Both the position numbers and the translations under genes were made by a program. 64,000 bases of DNA. Origin: Erythroxylum novogranatense. Lineage: Eukaryota; Streptophyta; Magnoliopsida; Malpighiales; Erythroxylaceae. The notes beneath the pieces are model-generated. The model saw only the letters and a program-made list of their open reading frames with translations, did no database searches and was not told where the DNA came from. Below, in pieces: positions 19,362 through 30,720 of this stretch. Position 1 is the first letter of the stretch. Each line of letters starts with the position of its first letter. The stretch is from the NCBI GenBank assembly GCA_029891385.1, contig CM057233.1, positions 49,430,063-49,494,062 of the forward strand, given 5' to 3'.

Positions 19362-19520
19362 GTCCGTTAAACGGACACGTTCGGGTGGATGGGTACCAAA
19401 TGGTTCGCAAATGTCCGTTAAACGGATATGCAAGTCCATATAAAGGACATGGACAGGTGAAGAGGTGTTTTGGCACCTGAGGCTGTCCGTTTAATGGACA
19501 TTCATGTCCGTTTAACGGAC
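19362..19520 (-). repeat. Paired inverted-repeat word array in LTR J
   Basis: Five 15-bp words of the type GTCCGTTTAACGGAC start at 19362, 19413, 19434, 19485 and 19506. Words 19413/19434 and 19485/19506 form pairs 21 bp apart, and pairs recur every 72 bp; 19362 is the second word of a third pair whose first word is gone. The 15-mer is an inverted repeat with an asymmetric TTTAA/TTAAA core. Confidence 0.85.
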
Positions 19521-21598
19521 ACGTCATTTTCCAGAACTTCCAACCTCTCATCCTTAAAACCACTTGAGACTACCACCTTTCTAAACACATAACTTCTTAT
19601 TCCTAGCTCCAATATGTGCATACTATACCTTCATGGAAAGATAACAAGATAAACTACAAATCTCAAGGAGGATGCTAAAGCTAATTTCATCATTAATCAA
19701 GGCAAAAAGTCACTCAAAGGACACTGCTCATTAAAGACCAATGTAACAGTAGATGAACAGTAACTGAATGTGTTCTTCACCTCATAAATTTTTAAACCTA
19801 AGTCCAAATGAAGCAAATCATACACCCTTAGAAAGCTCTGAACTTCTACTACAATATTTATGAAGACTTCCTGATCTAAATCAAGCCCTAAGAGGGTCTA
19901 AAACTGAAGTGAAGTTCTGTCAAATTTTAGGAAAATTTGACAGCACTTCCCTTGAAAAATGCAACTAACCAATTTGCAATTCTAATGCTTCCACCTGCAT
20001 AAAACTGAACATGCAACCTCATATAACACAACTTAATCCCAAGTGTAACTCCAACTCAATTCAAGGCAACAACTAGACTCTTAACATTCTAATCATATCC
20101 AAGCTATACAATGATGCAATTGTTTCAAAACATACATGAATTGCTCAAAATACATTAGAACTGAATATTCTTGCTTTCATATGAAAAATATGAGTTATTA
20201 CAAAGCTTTAGAGGGAATTTTAAGCCACTACATCAAATCCAAAACATAATATTGCAAAAACATCATTTGCCCAAAATGCATCTAAAGCATTGATTTACAA
20301 AAGTTATCTTGAAAATACAAAATCAAAACACTAAGATCTTGGAGTATGCCTTGAGCTCATTCTTCGAGATCCCGATCTTCACCTGGAGATGGGACGGGAT
20401 TGGAGGGGGTGAGCTTTCGCTCTGCGGGTAACACATTTATATTTATATAACAAGCATGTCTATTTAGTTATTCATACATTAAGCAATCTTTCAATGAAAT
20501 CATAATACATGCATCATGCAATTTTCATCAATACATAAACATAATTTCTCACAATTCGAACATACATAATTCTTGCAATCTCCTGTAATCACATATGAAA
20601 CACATCAAATGGCTCGGTAAGTCCATATTCATGGCAACCATATAGTCTCATTTAATGAGCTTATATGGGCAAATCTTGAGGAGTCCAAATAATGGATCAT
20701 CCTATGCCACAATCGGGCAGGCGGGCGAAGCCTTTTCATGGTCGACGTGCACGTGACGGTTCTTAGGACTATACCTTACCCACATAACATAACAATCATG
20801 CATAACAATAAAATTGGACTGTTCTTTTCCAATTCACTGTTTTCTTGAAAATCTTATCTTTCATGCATATTTCATATTGTACATTTCATGCATAAGTCAT
20901 ATTGTGCATTCATACTCATTTAAGCTATTTCATTCAATACTAACTCAACCATCATCAAATCATCAACATGTATTATTTTCATTTACACATAACTCATGAT
21001 TAATGTCATCTAACCACAACTAACACAAGTATTTATAGCAATCATTTATACTCACTTACAAGTAACAAACATTCATTAGTGTCATTTATCAACTTGCATT
21101 AATTGCTCATAAATATAAAGATAAATATGGAACCCACCTTTAAGACTTGCTAAATCCTTGGTTTCCTTGCTACAACTCTTGTTCCTCTTCTCTTCCTTCT
21201 CTTTCTTCATTAAAAACCAAAAACCCATGTAAATCTCACTTCAATTGAGAAACCATGTTACACCTTTCATGAAATCAACTTGGAAATCAATATACCCATT
21301 CCATTCTTAGTCTTTCTAACCAAAAACCCAACTAAAGCTTAACCTTAAATCAAGAAGCTCACCTTGAATCTTTAGCTAACCAAGTGATTTCTTGGTTCAA
21401 AGTGTAGCTTGAACCTTCCTCCACACTTTTTCCTCTTGAACTTTCTTCAAAAACCCTCTAAATCTCATGGAGAATCAAACCCTAGCAAGAACTCTTCTTT
21501 TCTCCCTCTTTCTCCACCTTCCACGACATTTCTCTTCCTCTCCCTCTAAAATTTCGAAACTCCTCTTCTTTTTCCTACTAAATCACTTCTTTCATTCT

Positions 21599-21607
21599 CT
21601 TTTTATA
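21599..21607 (-). promoter_or_regulatory. Possible TATA box of LTR J
   Basis: Minus strand TATAAAAAG, about 340 bp from the LTR start, with a purine-rich stretch downstream. Confidence 0.4.
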
Positions 21608-21946
21608 CTCTTCTTTTACTTACTTAAGCCCATATACTTAAGCCCATTCACTTATTCTTCCTTTCTTCTTCTTTTTATACTTCCCTACTATAACTTGCTT
21701 AGGCCCATACAAGCCCATTGCTTTTAATCTTAACCTAACTAACCAACTAACATATTAAATGTTATTAACTCTTACCTAACTTATTACTTAATGTTATCTA
21801 ACTTAATCAATTAATGCTACTTACTCATTTAATGTCATATGCTATTTAATGCTATCATATTTAATTACTATCACCTCAAATAATGCTAACTCAATTACTT
21901 AATTAGTCTAATCATGCTTAATTTAAAAAAAAAATTGGGGCTAACA

Positions 21947-23163
21947 TTATTGGTCATATAGGGGCAACCTTAGATGGATATTCATGGACTCATAGGAGTA
22001 TCAAGTATAGTGAAAGGAATGATAGTGGGAATACTTTGTTGGATTTCAAGGTAGTGTTTGAGTTGATGGTAACCAACTCTTTTTTCAAGAAAAACAAGGA
22101 GCACATGGTTAATTATAAGAACAGAACTAAAAAAAACTTAAATTAACTATTTCCTCATAAGGCAGCGTGATCGACCTAGTTATAAGAATTGCACGGTGAT
22201 ACCCAATGTTTGGTTGTCAACTTAGCATAGATCATTGGTTTTGGATCTTATTATTAAGGGTTAGAGAAAGAAGAGAAGTCCTAGAAGGTTTACTATAGCC
22301 AGATGGTGGAATCTAAAAGGGGAGATGGTGAAATAATTTAAGGACAGAGTAATATATGGAGAAGAATGAAAATTGGAAGGAGATGCTAACTAGATGTGGG
22401 AGAGAGTAGCAATTCTTATAAGAAAAATAGCTATATAGATCTTGGGTGTTTCTAAAGGGCCTAAGGATAATCAGAGGGAGTCTTGGTGGTGGAATGAAGA
22501 TGTATAAAAAAAGATTATGATCAAGAAGGTTTCCTATAAAGCTTTATTGGATAGCACCATAGCGATAGAGAGAGAAGTAAATAGAGAAAGTTATAGTCTG
22601 GGAAAGAAAGAGGTGAAGAAGATAATCTTAGAAGTTAAAATTAGAGCTTACAAGAAATTATACCAAAGATTAGATACTAAAGATAGAAAAAAGATATTTT
22701 AAGGTTGTAAGAGATAGGGAATAAAAAGCGAGAGACTTAGATCAAGTTTTTTGTATAAAAGATGAAGCAAGAAGGGTGCTCATAGCTGAAAATGACATTA
22801 AGAGACGATAGCAGAGGTACTTCTATAGTCTTTTAATGAAGGCATAGAGGATAACATCTATTTAAGTGATCTTGGAAAACATGTTTAACTTCATGCTTAG
22901 AAGGTCCGTCATATAAGCTTTACATCTCCCTAGAAGATTAATGGAATATTACAAGAAATGAAAGTGTAACCAACATATAGTTTTTATCGAATTAGAGAGG
23001 GCGTACGACAGGGTACCTAGCAAAATCATGTGGAGGTGTTTGGAAGATAAGGGAGTTCTTATGACCTATATATAATTTATTAGGGATATGTATAAAGGTG
23101 TTAAAACAAGAGTAAGAACGATATAAGGAGATATAGAGCATTTTTCTATCGATATTGGCCTGC
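21947..23163 (+). pseudogene. RTE-type LINE, endonuclease to early RT (left part)
   Basis: Starts abruptly at the edge of J with GHIGATLDGYSW and IKYSERNDSGNTLLDFKVVF, the C-terminal half of the apurinic-type endonuclease. VTNSFFKKNKEHMV follows, then a WWNE motif near 22490 and a Lys-rich linker. RT begins near 22980 with FIELERAYDRVPSKIMWRCL, whose aspartate is the first catalytic one. Stops and frameshifts are frequent. The order fits plant RTE LINEs. Element E interrupts RT at 23168. Confidence 0.8.
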
Positions 23164-23168
23164 ATTTA
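23164..23168. repeat. Target-site duplication of E, left
   Basis: ATTTA, repeated exactly at 34723-34727. Confidence 0.93.
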
Positions 23169-25608
23169 TGTAACATCTCACTCCCGATGGGAAGGGTAGA
23201 ATGGTAATTTAGCAAAGGATTAAGAGAGTTTAGGATTTATTTTGCAATATTCATGCACACCTGATTCATGAATAGTGAAATTACACATGAAAATGACTGT
23301 ACATGCATTCATGACATTTCCCGGTATTTGCGCCTAAATGGGATTTTATTTTGGAAAATGTGGTTTATGGGCTTGAAAATTTAATTAAAGCGGATTGTTA
23401 TGTGTTTTATATTTTTGGGAAATTATAAGAATTTTTCTGGAGAAAAAAATCCGAACCGGAAAAATCGCCACGCGGTGAACCGATTGGTTTTCGGTGCTAG
23501 AAATTTTTGCCCAATGGAACTGGAATATTGGGTAAATGACATTGGGATTATAATTGGGACCATGGATTTAGAAATTACATGTATTAGGGTTCTTTATTTT
23601 AAAGTCACTATCAAGTTTTGTCTTTTTCTCTTATTTCATGCCAAGTGGCATGATGAGTCATCTTCACACATTTATTGCAAGCTTACCTTCACCTAGGGCT
23701 TCTTACATTCTCGACACTTCTAATTTTGAGAGGGAGAAAAAGTGTTTTTGGGAGATTTTCTTCTTCTCCTTCGTGGGTTCTCCTTCCTTGAATTCTCCAT
23801 TTGTTCTAGCCAAAATTGTTGCTCTTCACCATGCTTCTAAGAGCCTAACTTAGCTTCCCTTGCAAAGTAATGATAATGATTGTGTGGTGGAAAGAATTAG
23901 AGAGGATTGTGAGATTATGAAGTCTAGAAGAGTGGAAGCTTGCTTAAGGTAAATCATATGTTTTTATGATGGTTTTATAGTTACTTGTGATATTAGTTAA
24001 GGTTAATTGCATGGCTAAGTTGAATAAAAATGATGATTAACTTGAGTTGGGATGGTTTGAGATTACAAAGACAGATTCGTGGCTCCATTTTTTTAATTTT
24101 CTTTGAGCTGTTTAACATGCGAATCTAGAGAAACTCAAAACATAGAAATTGTAGATATAGAGGTCTACTATATCCATGAATATTTCCACGATTTTAGGGT
24201 GAGCCAAATGAGAGTGATAGGCCCCTAATTGAATTGGGTTCAGAACACCAGCGAGATTGAACGAAGACCTGAAAGTTAATTGTTTGAGGACCTTAGAGTT
24301 GGAATTAGATGATGAGTTCTTCTTACGTAATGTTCAAGAATGTGTCATTTAGGAACTGTAGAAAGGAAATTTTAATTGGATGAGGATTCTGCTAGCTATG
24401 TCCGAATAAGTGAAGGTTGTTCCTAACCTTAGTGATACATAAGAGAACAGAAACAGGTCAAGTGTGTAAAAATCACAATAAATACAATTTATATTATTTT
24501 TTAACCGGTTTTGGATATGTGATAGCCATATGAGTTTATGGAAAACTAAACTTTGAATCACCTTAATTGGATGTGAAATGAATGAGTTATAAGGTTTTGA
24601 GTTAGACAGGGTCCAACCTGTGACTGCATGTTAAAGCTGATTGTTAATGGAAGATTTGAATGCCCTTAATGACCGAATTAGACCATGGTTATAAAAGAAG
24701 AAATGTAAAGTTATGTGTTAATTAGAGGTCTGGAAAGTTTGAAAAACATTGTACCTATTTATGGGGATTTATGAATTGTTAACTATTGACTGGTTATGTG
24801 CATTTTGGTGAAACCTAGCCATAAGTGTAGGTTTTGTGAGTATTGTAATTGGAAGCAAATTTAGAGATTTCTGTGATTTGAATTGGCTCAAGTGATCTTT
24901 TGTAAAGTTGTATAGCAAGCAATTATCTTGAACATGAGATATACTATACTATTTTTGGATATCAGAATTGGGAGTTATGAATTTTCAAAGATTGGACTTA
25001 AGTTAGGTCATTGACTAGTGATCAGGACAGCCACTTGCATGACAGTTTTGAGTTTGTTAGAGGTGGAATTGACTGTTAAGCCCTTCATGAGAAGTGTATT
25101 ATTCTGTTTGATATTTTCATAGGTATAAAGTATGCAATCTTTTGACATTTGTACAAGAAGTTATGCTTTTTATAAAATTGTTGTTCAGTTCAGGTGGTTT
25201 TAGTGGGCAGAATCATTCATTGAATTGTTTGACCTACTTAGCAATTGAATTTGATTTCATGTTGTCATGAAAGTTGTAGGTCACATTATGATATTTCATT
25301 TGGCATAAATCTTGTAATTTTTAGCAAAGTTAATGAGAAGTTGTGGATTTTATAAAATGTAACACTGTTTTAACAAAATGTTGCACTATTTTGAGAGGCA
25401 TTGTGATGGCAGTAACTTTGAGTGTATTTTTGACACCCTTAGAAGTGAAATTAGTTTTTGTGTCCTTCAGGAAACTTGTAGAGCTCTCTTTTCTCTATAA
25501 AATAGATAAAAATTTTGTCCAATTTGAAGTTTGGAGTAGGGAGTTATGCCCTATGGAAGTTGGGATGTCGGAGGACGTTTATTCCAGATCTGCCATTGTA
25601 GTAGCATA

Positions 25609-25688
25609 AGTTGACTTGCATCCTTAGACAAGTCGTCTAGGACACACACAGTAGCATAAGTCGACTAGGATTCTCAGGCAAGTCGACT
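25609..25688 (+). repeat. Paired inverted-repeat word array in LTR E (5' copy)
   Basis: AGTTGACT 25609, AGTCGTCT 25631, AGTCGACT 25659 and AGTCGACT 25681. Steps are 22 bp within pairs and 50 bp between pairs. The 3' LTR has the same array at 33148-33227 with different mutated copies. Confidence 0.85.
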
Positions 25689-26083
25689 AGGATATATATT
25701 TTCCTTCTTTTGCTTATAACTTTTCCGTCCGATATCTGATTGACCTGATTTTTGAGGCATCAGATTCGTGAAATATTTAATTTCATTTTATGAGAAATTG
25801 TGAATTTTTGGACGGGAAATTGACGTGGGTCTGGGTATTGGTTCTTTGGTCACTGTTTTATTTATTTTTGGACCTATAGAGACCCGAATTGAGTAATTTC
25901 AGTGCCATTCGATTTCTAATTTTTAGATGGAATGTTTGTGATGGAAATTTTGGATTAAGGCCGGGAATATCATGAACATGCATTGTACACATTTTAAATC
26001 GCTACATATGCATTCGTAAATATTTCTGATTTGGAAAATAGGTAATGTTTATATACTATAACTGTTATAGAGGCATATTTAGA

Positions 26084-26153
26084 GCGTCGATCTACCGACG
26101 TTACTGAGACTTCCAGGTATTAGCTCGGAAGTACAGGTGAGTAACCTAGATGG
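26084..26153 (+). promoter_or_regulatory. Conserved LTR block: inverted repeat plus splice-donor-like motif
   Basis: CGTCGATCTACCGACG can pair at its ends. CTGAGACTTCC follows, then CAGGTGAGTAACCTAGATGG, which contains a consensus 5' splice site (CAG then GTGAGT). The same order occurs in D and, inverted, in C. Confidence 0.5.
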
Positions 26154-26415
26154 CTTTTTCAACTATTATATATCTAATGTGGGGAATAATGGTGGGATTA
26201 GTGATTGTGTTTGTTTATGACTGAGTTCCGGACACGGATGGTCCGATGAATTGGGAGATTTGACATAGAAGTGTCCTTTATGTGCTGATTGTCAAATTGC
26301 TTGCTATTACTGTGCTTCATCATTCGTTGCCTCATCGTGATGTATCGCTTTATACCGACCGTGATATATTGGGCATATTACATTTCATACACAAATACAT
26401 GAACGGATAATAATA

Positions 26416-26545
26416 GTTGTGATCGAGACGCCATCGACATCAAAAGAGCTCGAGCTCGAAGGAGATAGTCATACCCAAAGGGCTCTCCTACTCCCTAGAC
26501 GCGCTTCATCGCCTCTCGCTTATCGCTTAAGCACTCGGTCACAAC
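26416..26545 (+). ncRNA. 130-nt multi-hairpin block in LTR E (5' copy)
   Basis: Arms GTTGTGATCG (26416-26425) and CGGTCACAAC (26536-26545) can pair with one G-U. Between them lie small inverted repeats such as GAGCTCGAGCTC. Structure is inferred from complementarity; there is no evidence here of a separate transcript. Confidence 0.45.
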
Positions 26546-26710
26546 ACTGTAATAAAATGAGAAAGTGTCACATATGCATTACATACACATTTTGATTGAA
26601 TACAGTAAATGGGAAAAAGGCAAGAATGCATTATACAATTGTGATTTGCTTCTTCTGAACGTGTTATTGGATACACTCTGTAAATTGCTTGAGTGATGCA
26701 TGAATTAGGC

Positions 26711-26729
26711 GAACCATCGATGATGGTTC
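26711..26729 (+). repeat. Conserved hairpin GAACCATC/GATGGTTC in LTR E
   Basis: GAACCATCGATGATGGTTC, an 8-bp stem with a three-base loop, followed by an AACTCACCC phrase. Homologous hairpins occur in D and in both C LTRs. Confidence 0.7.
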
Positions 26730-27182
26730 CTCACTGAGTTCGCAAAACTCACCCAAAATTTGTAATTATGTTTCAGGCCTTGAAGAGTACTCCGTTAGAC
26801 ACGAGAGTATGCCTACTGCATGCCAGGGAAAGATAGGGGTTGGGATCAGTTCGCGTCTGCATTAGTGTCTCATAAAATTGTATTCCGCAATCTCTGGAAA
26901 AAATGCTTTGTATTTACTGTGGGCCCAATTTGGTTGCGGATTTGTGTACATTAAACGGCTACTTTAAATTATTATTGAATGTTTGTAATGACTGAAAATG
27001 TCTACAAATTAACATGGGCTCAAATTGTCTACTATTTTTTGCGCGTATGAATGTCCTTAAAAAAAAGTTGATACTGAGTTTTCGTCTAAGTGATGTAGCA
27101 CGCCACCCTCGTGGGGCACGGACTCGGATATCACCATCGATGTCAGGTTCGGGTCACGCGGGAGAGGGGTATTACATTTAGG

Positions 27183-27196
27183 TGGTATCAGAGCCC
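27183..27196 (+). promoter_or_regulatory. Primer-binding site of E (tRNA-iMet type)
   Basis: TGGTATCAGAGCCC, six bases after the 5' LTR. Confidence 0.92.
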
Positions 27197-30100
27197 AGAA
27201 GTACTATCTTATATGGGTTGTTTTTGAAGTATGGGTCAAGTTACATGCATTTAAGTCATATCATGGCAGACAGTGACAACTGATCCCCAGTCTAGCATAT
27301 GAGTCACATGCATGAGAATGTATCAGTTGTTTAAGCGGTTAGAAATAGTGAGGAAAATGATGATATGTTAGAATGTGATAAATGGAAGTTGTGGATATCT
27401 TGGAATAAGAAAAAGTGTATGGTTCGATTTGACAAATGAAGATTAAGTGTATTGGTATTGGTGGATATATTATGAAATACTACATCAGTGTTATACTGGG
27501 GTATATCCTTAAATATGGGATAGATATGAAGTTATAGTTGTGGATTGATAGAGGAAAATAGAGATATGTTAGAAATGACAAGATTTCAAGTGTATAACGT
27601 GGATGAAAATAAAATGTTCAATGATCTAGAGAGGCTACAATTGGGTTGGATTACCGTGATGAGAGTTATGAATAAAGGTTTATACCATAGAGTCAGAATA
27701 TGTTAGTGGGAAATCAAGAGTGATTATACATCTATGATTCTGACTTAATTGTGAACATACATGGGTTTGATGAAATAGTTGTCAAGGTTCAGTTGATTTG
27801 CCTATGTGAATGTACATCTGATAATAAGAGCACCATGGCTAGTGAGTTAGTGGATAATCGTCTCACTAGTCATAGTTCTTATAGTTTAAAGTTCAATAAG
27901 AGTTATCATATGAAGTGAAAGTGCTTATAGTAATCAATTGGGAATGAATTGAGCTTGTTAAAAAAATGGGGGATATGATCATGGCATAATCCTCACGATC
28001 GAGGACAGGTGCAAAAAGAGAAGTGTTGTCAAAAATCAAATGAGATCAAGGTATCTTAGTGTAAGTGACTAATTGGTGAGTTGCCCTACATCTGTCTCTC
28101 GATAAGATGTAATGATTTTGATGGTATATACTTCACTGAACCTTATTAAAAAGGATGTTCTGATTATATGAGTTATGACATGAATTGATCTTCAAGGGAT
28201 ATTAGAATAGCTAAAATTGATTCCCTAAGTCATTGAGAAAGACTGACAAGAAATGGTGATGACTATCAATGAAAGGACAAATCTAAGATAAATCTGAAAT
28301 GAATTAAAAGTCATTATGGGAGTCCTAATCCTAGTGGAGACTCTGGCATAAGAGATAGAATCTGCTACTGAGAAGGTATGAACTATGTTAATGTAAAGAA
28401 TCCGACTATGTAACAGGATTATTGAACATTAAAGAGACATTAGTTACGAATATGAGGAGAATATCGGTTCACGAATATTTTGTGTAATTATGTTCGTGAA
28501 GCACAAAGTGGATTTGTTGAACGTGTTATCAAACCAGGGAGTAAGGATTTCAAATAAATTGAGGTATGTGGAGAAACTAGTGTAAAGGAACTGACGTCAA
28601 CACACGTCAATGTGAAACTGAGAAAAGCATAAGAGAATTTTTCCTCATTGGGGAAATCAGATACTTAAAGAGTTAGGAAAATCAATCATGGGTATAAGGA
28701 ATTTTGGGTTGTAATTGTTAGAGATAACAATGCCCCTGACAGTACTATACTACTGAAGAGTAAAGTGTCTCAATTTTGTTTAATTTGGATAGTGACTATG
28801 ATCATTAATGATATTTTTTTAATGTATATGAAAAGTGGAGAAAGATATTTTACATAAATGGGGAAATCTTTTATATCATGAAAGCTTTATAAAAGTGAAT
28901 CTTAGCTTGATCAAATAAATTGTGGATGAATTAGTATTCGAACATGGCACATTGGAAGACTTAATGACAATGGAGGTGATGATAAAATACGAAATTGCAA
29001 GGGATATATATATATGGGATTTGGATTTATTTAGAACTAGTTATATGTTGGATACGTCTAGAAGTTGTTAAAGATTTTCTGGTCTTAGCCCTTTGAAAAA
29101 AATGTTTGAGAGAAAACATGTGAATCGTATGACTGATGAATGTAAACAGAGACATATTGAGAAATTTATAACTCGAGTATTGATCGTATCACTTTAATTT
29201 GAAGATTTTATAATATTTAACGAAGTGTCCCAGTAAAGGTTATGATGCAATTTGTTGAAATAGTGTAAAGTGGTTCTATGTATATGGGGACAAGTATAAC
29301 CTCATGGGCTGCATTGTGATTGATGATTTCAAATTTATTGTACTGGATATTGCTTTGAAAGTTTAGAGACACTATTCGTACAGAAACATTTTGGATATAT
29401 CTATGAGTATGCAAATCGATAACGGTTAGGATATTTTGGGAATTTGAAAGAATTAAAAAGGATTATGCAATTGAGTATTTCAAAATTAAGCTAGCGATGC
29501 AATTTAATGTATTGAATAGAAAATTCAATGGTAGAAGATCACAATTTGGGCGATAAGGTTATTAAACCTAGTGTAATACTGAGTGCAAATTGTCGAGCTA
29601 ACAAGGGGCAAAAAGAAAGTATTATTAGCTATGGATTTCCAAATCAGGTGTGTATAAAAAGAGTTGGTAAAGTCTAAATTGAGGATTTAAAATATGCAGA
29701 CCTTATCGAGGAATTGAAAATGAATTCAACTTTTGAAAAAAATGATATTTATGACTGGATTAAGAAGTATGTGTAATACCCACAAGAGAAACTGTTAGAG
29801 AAAACACAAGGAACAATCGAAGCTTTATGTTCTAGTAAGAGTACATTGAAAGAGTAATTGAAGGTTTAGAATGTAAAATCGAATGATTATATGTGTGAAT
29901 AACCAACAGACTTGACTGCTGAAGACAAATGTAAAACTGATATTTTTGGAGTTCATTGGGACATGAGATTGATGTATCGTTCAGAATGATTGTGGGCATG
30001 ACAATCGTTATATTGGTGACACCATTCGAATAGTGTATAAGGGGTCTTACCACCGAAAAGGAGTCGTTCACCCCTATATTAAAGTGAACAGGGCCTAAAA

Positions 30101-30706
30101 ATAGTGGAAGGCCATGATTGATTTGAGATAATGTTGATAAGTGAAATGAATCTGTAATAGGGGTTAAGTAATCCAAGTTAATGACAATGAGTCAGGTTGA
30201 TTAATATTGAGGTTATGGAATCTTACGAGATTAGTGTTTTAACACTAAAGAGATGTAATCTAATGTTTACAAATGAAATACTTGAAGTGTATCACCTCAG
30301 CCAAGATACACTTAGATGGAGATAAAAAAGTAAATAGGGGAAACTAAATTCGACATAAATTGGTCTATATGCAACTATGGTGTGAGGAGAACTAAGGATT
30401 GGTAAATTGGTATAAAACATAAAAGATGTTTCGGATTCACGCAGTGTTACATGGATAAGGTTAGGAAATAGTGTTATGATCCGACATATATGTGTTATCG
30501 ATGCCGAGAATGATGAATCATGAGGAAACAATTATGACAGTATGGTAATTGAAGAAAGTAAAAGGGTAATTGATTGCATTGACTATAGTCAGTTGGCAGA
30601 AAGTATTCGAGTAGTGGAGTAAATAGGAAACAGAGAAGTAATGAAAAAAATAATTTCCCTGCCTTTCTGATCAATCATATAAGAATTACAGGGACGAAAT
30701 TTTTAT
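27197..30706 (+). other. Internal region of E, no surviving coding sequence
   Basis: About 3.5 kb, A/G-rich on the plus strand, with stops in all frames and no gag, protease, RT or integrase motif that I can recognise. Its last 60 bp look like the C-terminal end of chromovirus pol. Either heavily decayed or non-coding by origin. Confidence 0.6.
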
Positions 30707-30720
30707 TAGGAGGGGGGAGT
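30707..30720 (+). promoter_or_regulatory. Polypurine tract of E
   Basis: TAGGAGGGGGGAGT directly before the TG of the 3' LTR. Confidence 0.85.

Larger units (their letters stand above)
16677..21946 (-). mobile_element. Element J: 5' half of a chromovirus (Tekay/Del-type)
   Basis: Read leftward it has LTR (21946-18756), two primer-binding sites, gag, protease and the start of RT, then breaks at about 16677 against the plus-strand Tat gag. RT body, integrase and the 3' LTR are missing. The intact LTR end at 21946 abuts the middle of an RTE LINE, so J probably inserted there before the deletion. Confidence 0.85.
18756..21946 (-). repeat. 5' LTR of J
   Basis: About 3.2 kb. The plus-strand edges are TGTCAGACCCC and GGGGCTAACA, a TG...CA element with a short inverted end. 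It contains the word array at 19362-19520, a conserved GTGAGC/GGGTAAC stretch near 20400 and a minus-strand TATA box near the right end. Frames inside are not genes. Confidence 0.85.
23169..27176 (+). repeat. 5' LTR of E
   Basis: 4008 bp, TGTAACATCTCACTCCCG to GAGGGGTATTACA. It carries a word array (25609-25688), an inverted repeat plus donor-like motif (26084-26153), a 130-nt arm-closed hairpin block (26416-26545) and a short hairpin (26711-26729). Between 24.4 and 25.5 kb it is made of degenerate modules repeating phrases such as CTTGTAGAGCT and GTTATG. Confidence 0.93.

Noticed and set aside
19362..19520. CRISPR-like array
   Set aside because: Repeats are 15 bp, paired and inside an LTR; no cas genes; plant context.
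21467..21727. Frame with a Leu/Phe/Tyr-rich protein
   Set aside because: Inside LTR J, antisense to the leader; low complexity.
23400..23853. Frames shared between both E LTRs (also 31047-31416)
   Set aside because: Copy number reflects the LTR pair; no domain, no conservation of frame compared with D.
27183..27196. tRNA gene fragments
   Set aside because: TGGTATCAGAGC and GGCGCCGTTGCC words are primer-binding sites next to LTRs; no cloverleaf or A/B boxes seen.
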